Assembly (NCBI GenBank): GCA_910587925.1
Contig: CAJUOC010000010.1
Span: 1-64,000, forward strand
Direction: 5' to 3'
Source of the DNA: an uncultured Muribaculaceae bacterium
GTDB taxonomy: Bacteria; Bacteroidota; Bacteroidia; Bacteroidales; Muribaculaceae
Length of the DNA: 64,000 nt
The notes beneath the pieces were generated by a model. That model searched no databases, was not told where the DNA came from, and saw only the letters and a list, made by a program, of their open reading frames with translations. Made by a program: the position numbers and the translations under genes. Below, in pieces: positions 18,805 to 27,743 of this stretch (its first letter is position 1; every line of letters starts with the position of its first letter).

Positions 18805-20004
18805 TTATTCTACATACAGCACCAGCCCCTTGAGGTACTCGCCCTCGGGGTGGTAGATGTTGACGGGGTGGTCGGCCGGCTGGGTGAGCTGGTGCAGGAT
18901 GCGCACCCGGCGGCCGGTCTGCGCGGCGGCCGAGAATACGGCCAGCCGGAATTGCTCGCGGCTCACGGCCTGCGAGCACGAGAATGTGAATACCAGCCCG
19001 CCAGGGGCCACCTTGGCGATACCGGCGGCGTTGAGACGGCGGTAGCCCTGCAGGGCATTGCGCAGGGCGCTGCGGTGCTTGGCAAAGGCAGGCGGGTCGA
19101 GCACGATAAGGTCGTATGCGCCGGCGTCGGTGTGGTCGAGATACTTGAATGCGTCCTCGGCAAAGGCGGCATGGCGCGGGTCGTCGGGGAAGTTGAGGCG
19201 CACGTTTTCCTCAGTCAGGGCGATGGCCTTGGCCGAGGAGTCGACCGAGTGTACCAGCTCGGCGCCGCCGCGCATGGCGTAGACCGAGAATCCGCCCGTG
19301 TAGCAAAACATATTGAGCACCCTGCGCCCGTGCGACAGATGCTCGAGCAGCGAGCGGTTGTCGCGCTGGTCGACAAAGAATCCCGTCTTCTGGCCGCGGA
19401 GCCAGTCGACATGGAAGCGCAGGCCGTTTTCGATGGCGACGTCGTCGTCGGCCCGGCCGATGAGATAGTCGTTGACCGGGTCGAGGCGGGCCTTGTAGGG
19501 CAGGGTGGTCTCCGATTTGTAATATACGTTGGTGATACCGGCGCCGTCGAGCGCGGGCAGGTATCCGGCTATGATGTGGCGGGCGTAGTGCATGCCGGGC
19601 GAGTGTGCCTGCACCACGGCCGTCGAGCCGTAAACGTCTATCACCAGGCCGGGCAGGAAGTCGCCCTCGCCGTGCACGAGGCGGAAGGCGTCGTTGTCGG
19701 CGCGCTGCAGGCCCAGCGCGCGGCGCATCTTCCAGGCATCGTCGAGGCGATGGGCGTAGAATGCCTCGTCGACGACGGTATCGCCGAAGTCGAGCATGCG
19801 CACCGCTATGGAGCCTATCTGGAAGTGGCCCACGCCGATGAGCCGCCCGTCGGCGGCCTCGACACGCACCACGGCGCCCTCCTCGATCTCGCCCTGGGGC
19901 ATACGCGCCAGTGCGCCCGAGAATACCCAGGGGTGAAAGCGGTCGAGCGACTCCTCTTTGCCGCGGCGCAGCCGCAGAGTGGGGTATTTGTCGTATGTAT
20001 TCAT
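18805..20004 (-). CDS. rlmI: RlmI-like class I rRNA methyltransferase (PUA + SAM domain)
   Basis: A 399-residue protein. The first about 75 residues are PUA-like (LRLRRGKEESLDRFHPWVFSGAL...EEGAVVRVEAADGRLIGVGHF). An EEHD-like middle and a Rossmann methyltransferase follow, with VLNMFCYTGGFSVYAMRGGA (motif I) and DLIVLDPPAFAK (motif IV, the 5-methylcytosine-type DPP motif). RlmI makes m5C1962 in 23S rRNA in E. coli; close relatives differ in target, so the symbol is tentative. Its start overlaps the rseP stop (ATGA). Confidence 0.82.
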   Translation of the reverse strand: MNTYDKYPTLRLRRGKEESLDRFHPWVFSGALARMPQGEIEEGAVVRVEAADGRLIGVGHFQIGSIAVRMLDFGDTVVDEAFYAHRLDDAWKMRRALGLQRADNDAFRLVHGEGDFLPGLVIDVYGSTAVVQAHSPGMHYARHIIAGYLPALDGAGITNVYYKSETTLPYKARLDPVNDYLIGRADDDVAIENGLRFHVDWLRGQKTGFFVDQRDNRSLLEHLSHGRRVLNMFCYTGGFSVYAMRGGAELVHSVDSSAKAIALTEENVRLNFPDDPRHAAFAEDAFKYLDHTDAGAYDLIVLDPPAFAKHRSALRNALQGYRRLNAAGIAKVAPGGLVFTFSCSQAVSREQFRLAVFSAAAQTGRRVRILHQLTQPADHPVNIYHPEGEYLKGLVLYVE

Positions 20005-21428
20005 CGCAGTATCAGTCGGTAGATGTCATTGAGATTGGCGTATACGAGCAGGAGCAGCAGCAGGCCCATGCCCACCATGTTGGCCAGCTCTATGAAGCGC
20101 TCCGAGGGCTTGCGGCGGGTGATGATCTCCACCAGCAGGAAGAGGGTGTAGCCGCCGTCGAGGGCCGGGATGGGGATGATGTTCATGAAGGCGAGTATCA
20201 CCGAGAGGAAGGCGGTGATCTGCCAGAAGCTGTACCAGTTCCACGATGTGGGGAAGAGGCTGCCCAGGGTGCCGAATCCGCCCACGCTCTTGGCGCCCTC
20301 CTTGGTAAAGATGAGGCGCAGCGACGATACATAGGTGGTGAGCTGGTCGACGCCCGCCTTGCAGCCGCGGGGCACGGCTTCAAAGAGGCCGTAGCGCACC
20401 TCCTCGACGGGATATATCTTGTCGGGCGAGCGCAGCAGTATGCCTATCTTGCCGCCCTCGCTCACATCGACGGGCACGCGGGTGAGCCGGCCGTCGCGCA
20501 CGATGGCCATCGACGCGGTGGTGCCGGCGGCGGCCTGAAGCGCGGGGAAAAACTCGGTGAGCGACGGAGTGGTGTCGGCGTCGACAGCCACGATGCGGTC
20601 GCCCTCGCGCAGGCCGGCGCGTGCGGCTCCCTCGCCGCCCTGCAGCCCGTCGACCATCACGGGCACGCGCATGCTCATATAGGGGACATTGGCGGCGACA
20701 AGCTCGGCGAGCACGTCGTCGCCTATGGTGATGCCGATGGTGTCGCGGTGGTCGCGCAGCACGGTGAGACGGGCGCCCGGCTGTATGAAGTCCCAGCCGG
20801 CGGTGGCGTCGCGGGGGTCAATCGGGGCGCCGTTGAGCGCCAGCAGCACATCGCCGTCGCGCAGGCCGGCGCGGTGCATTGCCTCGGTGAAGTCCATGCC
20901 CTCGGTCATGGCGCTGTATGGCACCACACGGTCGCCCCAGTGCAGGGCGATGCCTATATAGATGGCGATGGCGAGCAGGAAGTTGAAGAGCACGCCGGCC
21001 ACCATCACCAGCAGCCGCTTCCAGGCGGCTTTTGTGCGGAATTCCCAGGGCTGCGGCTCCGAGGCGAGGTCTTTGGTCGACTTGGTCTCGTCGACCATGC
21101 CGGCGATGTCGCAGTAGCCGCCCAGCGGCAGCCAGCCCAGGCCGTAGACGGTGTCGCGCCAGGAGGGGCGGCCGTCGGGCCGCGGGGTGCGGGCGCGACC
21201 CACGCGCAGAGTCTTCCAGGCGTGGTCGTCGCTGCGGCTCACAATCTGCAGGGTGCCCTGCATGGGATTCCACTTGAGCAGCGAGAAGCCGGGGTTGAAA
21301 AAGAGGTAAAAGCGGTTTACCTTGATGCCGAAGAGGCGGGCGAAAAGATAGTGCCCCAGCTCGTGCACGGTGACCAGTATCACCAGCGCTACCACCAGCT
21401 GCAGGGCTTTCATCAGAAATGATTCCAT
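20001..21428 (-). CDS. rseP: Site-2 intramembrane zinc protease RseP
   Basis: A 475-residue RIP protease. HELGH (in TVHELGHYLFARLFGI) is the zinc motif, and IPIPALDGGYTLFLLVE is the second LDG motif with the third ligand. Between them are two PDZ-like stretches, DLNGAPI-type (LALNGAPIDPRDATAGWDF) and the GDRIVAVDAD segment. A C-terminal membrane helix is present. It cleaves transmembrane anti-sigma factors or remnant signal peptides. The start overlaps the dxr stop by one base (TAATG), and the order dxr-rseP is conserved in Bacteroidales. Confidence 0.93.
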   Translation of the reverse strand: MESFLMKALQLVVALVILVTVHELGHYLFARLFGIKVNRFYLFFNPGFSLLKWNPMQGTLQIVSRSDDHAWKTLRVGRARTPRPDGRPSWRDTVYGLGWLPLGGYCDIAGMVDETKSTKDLASEPQPWEFRTKAAWKRLLVMVAGVLFNFLLAIAIYIGIALHWGDRVVPYSAMTEGMDFTEAMHRAGLRDGDVLLALNGAPIDPRDATAGWDFIQPGARLTVLRDHRDTIGITIGDDVLAELVAANVPYMSMRVPVMVDGLQGGEGAARAGLREGDRIVAVDADTTPSLTEFFPALQAAAGTTASMAIVRDGRLTRVPVDVSEGGKIGILLRSPDKIYPVEEVRYGLFEAVPRGCKAGVDQLTTYVSSLRLIFTKEGAKSVGGFGTLGSLFPTSWNWYSFWQITAFLSVILAFMNIIPIPALDGGYTLFLLVEIITRRKPSERFIELANMVGMGLLLLLLVYANLNDIYRLILR

Positions 21429-22585
21429 TACAGTGAGTCTACGTATGAAGCGGCTATGGCGCGGGCCTCGCTGTTGGAGGCGATGAAGTCGTCGTAGCCG
21501 GGATTGGCGAGGAATTGTGCCCGTCGGAGAGTGGTCTCGATGGTGCGGTAGATGCTGCCCATGGTGATGCGGCCGGCCAGGAAGGCGGCCACGGCCACTT
21601 CGTTGGCGGCGTTGATGACGCAGGCGGTGTTGCCGCCGCGCTCGAGGGCCGTGCGCGCCAGCGAGAGGCAGGGGAAGCGCGCCGGGTCGGGCGCCTCAAA
21701 GGTGAGGGTGTCGTGCACGAGCAGGTCGAGCAGGTCGCTCACCGGCGCCGGGCGGCCGGCCTCGCCCAGGGCGTAGGCGATGGGCACGCGCATGTCGGGC
21801 ACGCCGAGCTGTGCCTTGATGGCGCCGTCGCGAAACTCCACCATCGAGTGCACGATGCTCTGCGGGTGCACTATGGCCGATATGCGCTCGGGCTCCATGT
21901 CGAAGAGCCAGCGGGCCTCGATGATTTCGAAGGCCTTGTTCATCATCGTGGCCGAGTCGACGGTGATCTTGGCGCCCATCGACCAGTTGGGGTGGCGCAG
22001 GGCCTCGGCGGCGGTGGCGCGCTCGATGACCTCGGCCGGCGCGGTACGGAATGGGCCTCCCGAGGCGGTGATGATGAGCCGGCGCACCGACGCGGGGTCT
22101 TCGCCGGCCAGACACTGGTATATGGCCGAGTGCTCGGAGTCGACCGGGTACACCCGCGAGGGCGAGGCTGCCAGCAGCTCGGTGATGTAGCTGCCGGCCA
22201 CGACCATCGTCTCCTTATTGGCCAGGGCGATGTCTTTGCCGGCGCGGATGGCCTCCACGGTGGGCGCCAGGCCGCTGTAGCCGACCATGGCGGTGACCAC
22301 CATGTCGATGTCGGCGGCGGTGACCGCCCCGGCTACTGCCGCGGCGCCCGCCGCGGTGTCGATGCCGAACGGCGCCAGGGCATCGTGCAGGCGGCTGTAG
22401 AGGCTCTCGTCGCCGATGATGGCGCGCGTGGGGCGCAGGCGCCGGGCCTGCTCGATGAGGTCGTCGACCCTGCGCCCCGCCACGAGCAGCGTGGCGCGGT
22501 AGCGGTCGGGGTGGCGGCCGATTATGTCGAGTGTCTGTGTGCCGATGGAGCCGGTCGAGCCCAGTACGGCTATTCGTTTCTGCAT
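21428..22585 (-). CDS. dxr: 1-deoxy-D-xylulose 5-phosphate reductoisomerase
   Basis: A 385-residue NADPH-dependent enzyme that makes MEP, the second step of the pathway that ispG (14592) continues. NADPH-binding GSTGSIGTQTLDII, then ALANKETMVVAG (catalytic Lys-Glu), PVDSEHSAIYQCL and SGGPFRTAP are all present. Length normal. The start ATG at 22585 gives the nucleotide-binding strand immediately after the initiator. Confidence 0.96.
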   Translation of the reverse strand: MQKRIAVLGSTGSIGTQTLDIIGRHPDRYRATLLVAGRRVDDLIEQARRLRPTRAIIGDESLYSRLHDALAPFGIDTAAGAAAVAGAVTAADIDMVVTAMVGYSGLAPTVEAIRAGKDIALANKETMVVAGSYITELLAASPSRVYPVDSEHSAIYQCLAGEDPASVRRLIITASGGPFRTAPAEVIERATAAEALRHPNWSMGAKITVDSATMMNKAFEIIEARWLFDMEPERISAIVHPQSIVHSMVEFRDGAIKAQLGVPDMRVPIAYALGEAGRPAPVSDLLDLLVHDTLTFEAPDPARFPCLSLARTALERGGNTACVINAANEVAVAAFLAGRITMGSIYRTIETTLRRAQFLANPGYDDFIASNSEARAIAASYVDSL

Positions 22586-22645
22586 AGCATGATTGGTTTT
22601 GGGTCTGAGCGGGCCGGGCTGGTGCGCGGCCCGGAGGTGGGGGGG

Positions 22646-23083
22646 CTACTCGCGTGACTCTCCCGAGGCTTTGAACGCCTCGCGCACCCGGTCGCTCCCG
22701 ATGAGATACTCCGAGTGGCCGTCGGGTTCCCAGTCGTAGACTATCATCACCGAGGCCTCGGCCTCGTCGATGGTCTGCATCAGGCTGTACGGAGCCTCGG
22801 GCAGCACGTCCTTGAGCAGGATGTCCTCGGCCACGCCGATGTTTTCTTTGAAAAAGTCGGCGACCTGTGCCGACGGCAGCTTGTAGCTTATCTTTACGGT
22901 ATTGGTGATGGCGTCGTAAGAGAGAGTGGCGCCGGGGGCAGTCATCTCGGGCTGCTCGGCGTAATATGAGTTGACCGAGTCGATGGCAGCCGTGAGCCGC
23001 TCAAAGGCCGGCTTGTTGCCACATGCGGTGACCATGCACAGCAAGGCGGCCGCGGAGGCGATGGCGAGGATAATCTTTTTCAT
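22646..23083 (-). CDS. Small lipoprotein, function unknown
   Basis: A 145-residue protein that begins MKKIILAIASAAALLCMVTAC, a lipoprotein signal with lipobox VTAC. The mature part (SVNSYYAEQPEMTAPGATLSYDAITNTVKISYKLPSAQVADFF...) looks like a small alpha/beta lipoprotein of the DUF48xx type common in Bacteroidales; no family is assigned. An upstream in-frame Met at 23140 would bury the signal peptide and overlap the M23 gene. The gap to the M23-like gene is 5 bp, so they are co-transcribed. Confidence 0.72.
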   Translation of the reverse strand: MKKIILAIASAAALLCMVTACGNKPAFERLTAAIDSVNSYYAEQPEMTAPGATLSYDAITNTVKISYKLPSAQVADFFKENIGVAEDILLKDVLPEAPYSLMQTIDEAEASVMIVYDWEPDGHSEYLIGSDRVREAFKASGESRE

Positions 23084-23088
23084 AATCG

Positions 23089-23892
23089 TCAGTGTGTGTT
23101 TATGTATAGTCGGGGGTCGAGCCGGGAGCCCGAGTGCCATAATTCAAACAAAAGCGGGGCGCGGTCTGTTTTGCCGAGCCGCTGTCCGGCGGCTACTTTC
23201 TGCCCCGGCTCGACATACACCTCGGTGAGGGCGCCGTATACGGTGAGGAAGTCGCCCGGGTGCTGCACCACCACGGTGGCATGGCCGTCGGCGCCGTCGG
23301 CCACAGCCACCACCGAGCCGCGGTACACGGCCGCAGGGTAGCCGCCGCTCTCGGGCGACTCAAAGAGCATACCCTCGGCGGCGATGGGCGACAGCACCGA
23401 CACATTGTAGCGCTCCTCGCGCTCAAAGCTGCGCACAAACCGTCGCTCGGCCTCAGAAGCCTCGCGCAGCGAGTCGGGCGGCAGCGCCTCCGATATGGAT
23501 GCGCTCACCATGGCCGGCGGCACGCTGTCGGCCAGTATGGCACGGATGTTGCGGGCATATACCTCCTGGACGTTTACCAGGCTGCGCAGCGAGTCGACGC
23601 GGTGGAGCAGGTCGGTATACTGCCATCGCTCGGCCGGGCGCAGCGAGCCTGGCAGCAGGTATCCAGCCGGGGTGAAGAGAAATATCACCGTGATGAGCGA
23701 GGCCAGCGCCGCCACCACTCCGGCCGCGGCGAGCCACGCCGACAGCCCCGACAGCCGCGCCCCCCATACCCGCCGCAGCGAGTTGAGGTCGGTGATGTCG
23801 ATGCTGTAGCGTGCGCGCGGGCGAGGCAGGCGAGTGTCTGTCGCGCCCGCTGCCTTGCGGCGGCGCTTGCCGGTGTGTTGGGGTGTATTCAC
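23089..23892 (-). CDS. Degenerate M23 (LytM-fold) envelope protein
   Basis: A 267-residue protein with one membrane segment (about 52-76: SAWLAAAGVVAALASLITVIFLF), a helical/coiled region to about 165 and a C-terminal LytM-like beta domain. The fold landmarks remain (VVAVADGADGHATVVVQH, LTVYGALTEVYVEPGQKVAAGQRLGKT), but the zinc ligands are lost: YxH becomes YGAL and HxHFE becomes LLFEL, and no HxxxD is seen. It is therefore probably a non-catalytic activator or scaffold, like EnvC or NlpD. The GTG start at 23892 lies only 4 bp from a TAAATTTG box. Confidence 0.75.
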   Translation of the reverse strand: MNTPQHTGKRRRKAAGATDTRLPRPRARYSIDITDLNSLRRVWGARLSGLSAWLAAAGVVAALASLITVIFLFTPAGYLLPGSLRPAERWQYTDLLHRVDSLRSLVNVQEVYARNIRAILADSVPPAMVSASISEALPPDSLREASEAERRFVRSFEREERYNVSVLSPIAAEGMLFESPESGGYPAAVYRGSVVAVADGADGHATVVVQHPGDFLTVYGALTEVYVEPGQKVAAGQRLGKTDRAPLLFELWHSGSRLDPRLYINTH

Positions 23893-23896
23893 GAGG

Positions 23897-23904
23897 CAAA
23901 TTTA
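23897..23904 (-). promoter_or_regulatory. -7 box (TAAATTTG) directly before the M23-like gene
   Basis: The reverse complement of 23897-23904 is TAAATTTG. The GTG start codon at 23892 follows after four bases, so the transcript would be leaderless or nearly so. Confidence 0.45.
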
Positions 23905-23985
23905 CACATTTTACCCCGTATGAGCGCAATCCCCATTATAATATTTGTGTAACCGGTGCAGATGTGTTAAAGAGGGTTAAAAGGC

Positions 23986-24016
23986 TTGCGCGGTATCGGC
24001 AAAAGGCGTACCTTTG
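23986..24016 (+). promoter_or_regulatory. Promoter of the initiator tRNA gene
   Basis: TTG at 23986-23988 and TACCTTTG at 24009-24016 are separated by 20 bp, matching the Bacteroidetes consensus. The tRNA begins 18 bp downstream. Confidence 0.65.
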
Positions 24017-24033
24017 CACTGTCAAAAACAAAT

Positions 24034-24108
24034 TGCGGGATGGAGCAGTGGTAGCTCATTGGGCTCATAACCCAAAGGTCGCAGGTTCGAGTCCTGCTCC
24101 CGCCACCA
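24034..24108 (+). tRNA. Initiator tRNA-Met (CAT)
   Basis: A full cloverleaf can be folded by eye. The acceptor stem is 24035-24040 with 24098-24103, the position 1:72 pair (T-C) is not Watson-Crick, and the D stem is GAGC/GCTC. The anticodon stem TTGGG/CCCAA has three G-C pairs, and CAT sits in the loop CTCATAA. The T arm is GCAGG-TTCGAGT-CCTGC and the 3' ACCA is encoded. The unpaired 1:72 and the GGG/CCC anticodon stem mark it as the initiator. Confidence 0.95.
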
Positions 24109-24114
24109 AGCCGA

Positions 24115-24147
24115 GGGGTCACGGAAATCCGGGACTCCTATTTTTTT
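24115..24147 (+). terminator. Rho-independent terminator after the tRNA
   Basis: An imperfect stem, GGGGTCACGGA with TCCGGGACTCC, is followed by seven T residues at 24141-24147. Confidence 0.6.
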
Positions 24148-24255
24148 GTATCCTTGGCGCGGCAATTATCCCGGCTCCGCGCCGTGCGATTTGAAAAAAA
24201 TCTGTATATTTGCCGAGCTAAATAATCTAACCTTAAAAGTTACAATCTGATAACC

Positions 24256-25578
24256 ATGGCTAATCCTGCTAACAATGCAAAGGGCAAGGGCATCGCGATC
24301 GTCACGATGTTTTTCATCTTTGCAATGATTTCTTTCGTGACCAACATGGCCGCGCCTTTCGGCAACATCTGGGGCTTCCGCTACGCGTGGGCCGGTATGG
24401 CCGGCAACCTGATGAACTTCACCGCTTACCTCTTCATGGGTATCCCCGCCGGCAACATGCTCATCCGCTACGGATACAAGAAGACCGCCCTCATCGCCCT
24501 CGCCGTGGGTGCAATCGGCCTGGGTATACAGCTGCTCTCGAGCGCTGTGGGCGGTGATGTCGAGCTCTTCGGCGCCACCCTCAACCTCTATATCTACCTG
24601 CTCGGCGCGCTGGTGTGCGGCTTCTGCGTGTGCATGCTCAACACCGTCGTAAACCCCATGCTCAACCTCCTGGGCGGCGGCGGCAACAAGGGCAATCAGC
24701 TCATCCAGACCGGCGGCGCGCTCAACTCGCTGTCGGGCACCCTCACCCCGCTCTTCGTAGGTATGCTCGTCGGCACCCTCACCAAGGAGACCACCATGGC
24801 ATCGGTGGCCCCGCTGGTAGTGACCGGCATCGTCATCTTCGTGCTCGCCTTTGTTATCATCTCCTTTATCAAGATACAGGAGCCGCAGGCCAATCTGAGC
24901 AACGTCAAGTATGAACACAGCCCGCTGGCATTCCGCCACTGCACCCTGGGCGTCATCGCCATCTTCTTCTATGTAGGTATCGAAATCGGCATCCCCGGCG
25001 AGCTCAACGCCTGGATCAGCCGCGAGAGCTTTGAAGGCGCCGCCGCCGTAGCCGGCTCGCTGGCCGCTCTCTACTGGCTGCTGATGCTGGTAGGCCGCTC
25101 GCTCAGCTCCGTCATCAGCGGCAAGGTGTCGAGCCGCACCCAGCTCATGGTAGCCTCGTCGGTGGCCATCGTGCTCATCCTCACCGCCATCCTCCTGCCC
25201 GAGAGCATCACCTTCCGCTCGCCCTCCTTCGAGGCCCTCAACATCACCAGCGGCGAGGTGCCCCTCAAGACCCTCTTCATCTTCCTCTGCGGCCTGTGCA
25301 CATCGGTGATGTGGGGCGGCATCTTCAACCTCGCCACCGAGGGTCTGGGCAAGTACACCGCCAAGGCTTCGGGCCTGTTCATGACCATGGTAGTGGGCGG
25401 CGGCATCATGCCCTTCATCCAGGACTGGATCGGCCGCACCGTGGGCTACGTATCCAGCTACTGGCTCGTGCTCGCCATGCTTGTGTACATCCTCTACTAC
25501 GCCATCCACGGCTCCAAGAATGTCAATACCGACATCAACGTCGCCGAGGAAATGACCCCCGACGCCCGCAACCTCTAA
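24256..25578 (+). CDS. FucP-like MFS sugar:proton symporter
   Basis: A 440-residue protein with about 12 membrane segments. The FucP/GluP group is suggested by the first helix FFIFAMISFVTNMAAPFGNIW, the loop FMGIPAGNMLIRYGYKKTAL, LNTVVNPMLNLLGGGGNKGNQLIQTGGALNSLSGTLTPL and the GIEIGIPGELNAWI segment. It likely imports a hexose or deoxy-hexose with protons; the sugar cannot be read from sequence. A TATATTTG box at 24205-24212 precedes the gene. A strong terminator follows. Confidence 0.88.
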   Translation: MANPANNAKGKGIAIVTMFFIFAMISFVTNMAAPFGNIWGFRYAWAGMAGNLMNFTAYLFMGIPAGNMLIRYGYKKTALIALAVGAIGLGIQLLSSAVGGDVELFGATLNLYIYLLGALVCGFCVCMLNTVVNPMLNLLGGGGNKGNQLIQTGGALNSLSGTLTPLFVGMLVGTLTKETTMASVAPLVVTGIVIFVLAFVIISFIKIQEPQANLSNVKYEHSPLAFRHCTLGVIAIFFYVGIEIGIPGELNAWISRESFEGAAAVAGSLAALYWLLMLVGRSLSSVISGKVSSRTQLMVASSVAIVLILTAILLPESITFRSPSFEALNITSGEVPLKTLFIFLCGLCTSVMWGGIFNLATEGLGKYTAKASGLFMTMVVGGGIMPFIQDWIGRTVGYVSSYWLVLAMLVYILYYAIHGSKNVNTDINVAEEMTPDARNL

Positions 25579-25604
25579 ACAAACTATACCGCATAAATTA
25601 TCAA

Positions 25605-25633
25605 AACCGCCCCTCGACAGGGGCGGTTTTTTT
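25605..25633 (+). terminator. Rho-independent terminator after the transporter gene
   Basis: A perfect 10-bp stem, AACCGCCCCT-CGAC-AGGGGCGGTT, is followed by five T residues. Confidence 0.9.
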
Positions 25634-25643
25634 ACGCCCGCTA

Positions 25644-25674
25644 TTTGACGGCGGCGACTTTTGCCGTACCTTTG
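25644..25674 (+). promoter_or_regulatory. Promoter of the transketolase gene
   Basis: TTTG at 25644-25647 and TACCTTTG at 25667-25674, 19 bp apart, form a consensus Bacteroidetes promoter just downstream of the previous terminator. The leader to the ATG at 25713 is about 35 nt. Confidence 0.7.
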
Positions 25675-25712
25675 TGACAGATAATCATCACGGATATATT
25701 AACTTTCTGGAT

Positions 25713-27743
25713 ATGAACCTCACTACTATGAATCATGCCGCCGACAACGTGCGCGTGCTGGCGGCATCGATGGTCGAGAAGGCCAAGAGCGGCCACCCGG
25801 GCGGAGCCATGGGCGGCGCCGACTTTGTCAATGTGCTGTACAGCAGCTTCCTGGTGACCGACCCCGACAATCCCGCATGGTGGGGCCGCGACCGATTTTT
25901 CCTCGACCCCGGCCACATGTCGCCCATGCTCTACGCAGTGCTCGCCCTCACCGGCAAGTACTCGATGGACGAGCTGCAGCAGTTCCGCCAGTGGGGTTCG
26001 CCCACACCGGGCCATCCCGAGGTCGACGTCGAGCGCGGCGTCGAGAATACCTCCGGCCCCCTCGGTCAGGGTCATGCCATGGCCGTCGGCAGCGCCATCG
26101 CCGAGCGCTTCCTGGTAGCCCGCTTCGGCGATGTGGTGGCTCACAAGACATACGCGTTTATCTCCGACGGCGGCGTGCAGGAGGAAATCTCCCAGGGCGC
26201 CGGCCGTATCGCCGGATATCTCGGCCTGAGCCAGCTCATAATGTTTTATGACTGCAATGGTGTGCAGCTTTCGACCGACGTCGATGCCGTCGACGAGGAA
26301 GACTACGCCGCCAAGTACCGCGCCTGGGGCTGGAACGTGATCGACGTGCCCGGCAACGATGCCGCAGCCCTGGCCGACGCGCTCGCAGCCGCGCAGAAGG
26401 AGACCAAGCGCCCCACACTCATCCTCGGCCGCACCACCATGGGCAAGGGTGCCGTCACCGCCGACGGCTCCTCGTTTGAGGGCAAATGCTCGACCCACGG
26501 CCAGCCCCTGTCGAAATCGGGCGCCGACTATGCCGCCACCATGGCCAACCTCGGCGCCGACCCCGCCGACCCCTGGCATATCTTCGACGACGTGCAGGCC
26601 CTCTACGCCGCCCGCGCCAAGGAGCTCCGCAAGATAGTGGCCGAGCGTCGCGCCGCCTATGCCGCCTGGGCCAAGGCCAACCCCGACAAAGCCGCCGAGT
26701 TTGAGCGCTGGATGTCGGGCTACCTGCCCCCCATCGACTACGCATCGCTCGCTTACAAGCCCGACTCGGCCACCCGCCAGGCATCGGCCGACTTCCTGTG
26801 TCTGCTCGCCCGCACCGTGCCCAATATGATCGTAGGCTCTGCCGACCTCGCCAACTCCGACAAGACCGACGGCTTCCTCAAAGGCGGCGCACGTCCCTTC
26901 ACCCCCGGCGACTTCAGCGGCAACTTCTTCCACGCCGGCGTGGCCGAGCTCACCCTCGCCGCCATCATGAACGGTATGGCCCTCCACGGCGGTGTGCACT
27001 GCGCCTGCGGCACATTCTTCGTATTCTCCGACTACATGAAGCCCGCCGTGCGCATGGCCGCCCTGATGGAGCTGCCCGTGAAATACATATGGACCCACGA
27101 CTCATTCCGCGTGGGCGAGGACGGCCCCACCCACGAGCCCGTCGAGCAGGAAGCGCAGATACGCCTCCTGGAGCAGGTGCGCAACTTCGCCGGCCGCCCC
27201 TCGCTGCTGGCCCTGCGACCTGCCGACGCCGCTGAGACACTCGTCGCCTGGGATATGGCCATGACCAACGATGCCACCCCCACCGCACTCATCCTCTCGC
27301 GCCAGGACATCCCCGCCCTGCCCGCTCCCGAGGGTAAGACCCGTCTGCAAGGCGCCGAGCAGGCCCGCCGCGGCGGTTATACCGTGGTAGAGGCCGCCGA
27401 CGCCGCCGTCACCCTCGTGGCCGACGGCTCAGAGGTATCGCTGCTCTGCACAGTGGCTCAGATGCTCGCCGCCGACGGTATCGCCGCCCGCGTCGTATCA
27501 GTACCCTCGATAGGTCTCTTCAACGAGCAAGACGCCACCTACCGCGCCGAAGTGCTCCCAGCCTCCATACCCATGTTTGGCCTCTCGGCCGGTCTGCCCT
27601 GCACTCTCGAGGCCATCCGCGGCTTCAACGGTGAAGTCTACGGCATGACCCGCTTCGGTGCATCCGCTCCCTACAAGCTCCTCGACGAGAAATTCGGCTT
27701 CACCCCCGACGCCGTCTACGCCCGCGTGCGCGCCATGCTTTAA
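25713..27743 (+). CDS. tkt: Transketolase
   Basis: A 676-residue TPP enzyme of the pentose phosphate pathway. The N-terminal domain has the substrate His in AKSGHPGGAMGGADF, the second His in GPLGQGHAMAVG, and the TPP/metal motif in FISDGGVQEEISQGAGRIAGYLGLSQLIMFYDCNGV, with SDG in place of the common GDG, as is usual in this phylum as far as I know. The middle domain carries FHAGVAELTLAAIMNG and FFVFSDYMKPAVRMAALM, and the third domain ends SVPSIGLFNEQD. The start ATG at 25713 is preferred over upstream frames, which run back through the transporter gene and the terminator. Confidence 0.95.
   Translation: MNLTTMNHAADNVRVLAASMVEKAKSGHPGGAMGGADFVNVLYSSFLVTDPDNPAWWGRDRFFLDPGHMSPMLYAVLALTGKYSMDELQQFRQWGSPTPGHPEVDVERGVENTSGPLGQGHAMAVGSAIAERFLVARFGDVVAHKTYAFISDGGVQEEISQGAGRIAGYLGLSQLIMFYDCNGVQLSTDVDAVDEEDYAAKYRAWGWNVIDVPGNDAAALADALAAAQKETKRPTLILGRTTMGKGAVTADGSSFEGKCSTHGQPLSKSGADYAATMANLGADPADPWHIFDDVQALYAARAKELRKIVAERRAAYAAWAKANPDKAAEFERWMSGYLPPIDYASLAYKPDSATRQASADFLCLLARTVPNMIVGSADLANSDKTDGFLKGGARPFTPGDFSGNFFHAGVAELTLAAIMNGMALHGGVHCACGTFFVFSDYMKPAVRMAALMELPVKYIWTHDSFRVGEDGPTHEPVEQEAQIRLLEQVRNFAGRPSLLALRPADAAETLVAWDMAMTNDATPTALILSRQDIPALPAPEGKTRLQGAEQARRGGYTVVEAADAAVTLVADGSEVSLLCTVAQMLAADGIAARVVSVPSIGLFNEQDATYRAEVLPASIPMFGLSAGLPCTLEAIRGFNGEVYGMTRFGASAPYKLLDEKFGFTPDAVYARVRAML

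Noticed and set aside
25296..25712. N-terminal extension of transketolase
   Set aside because: It reads through the end of the transporter gene, a terminator and a promoter.
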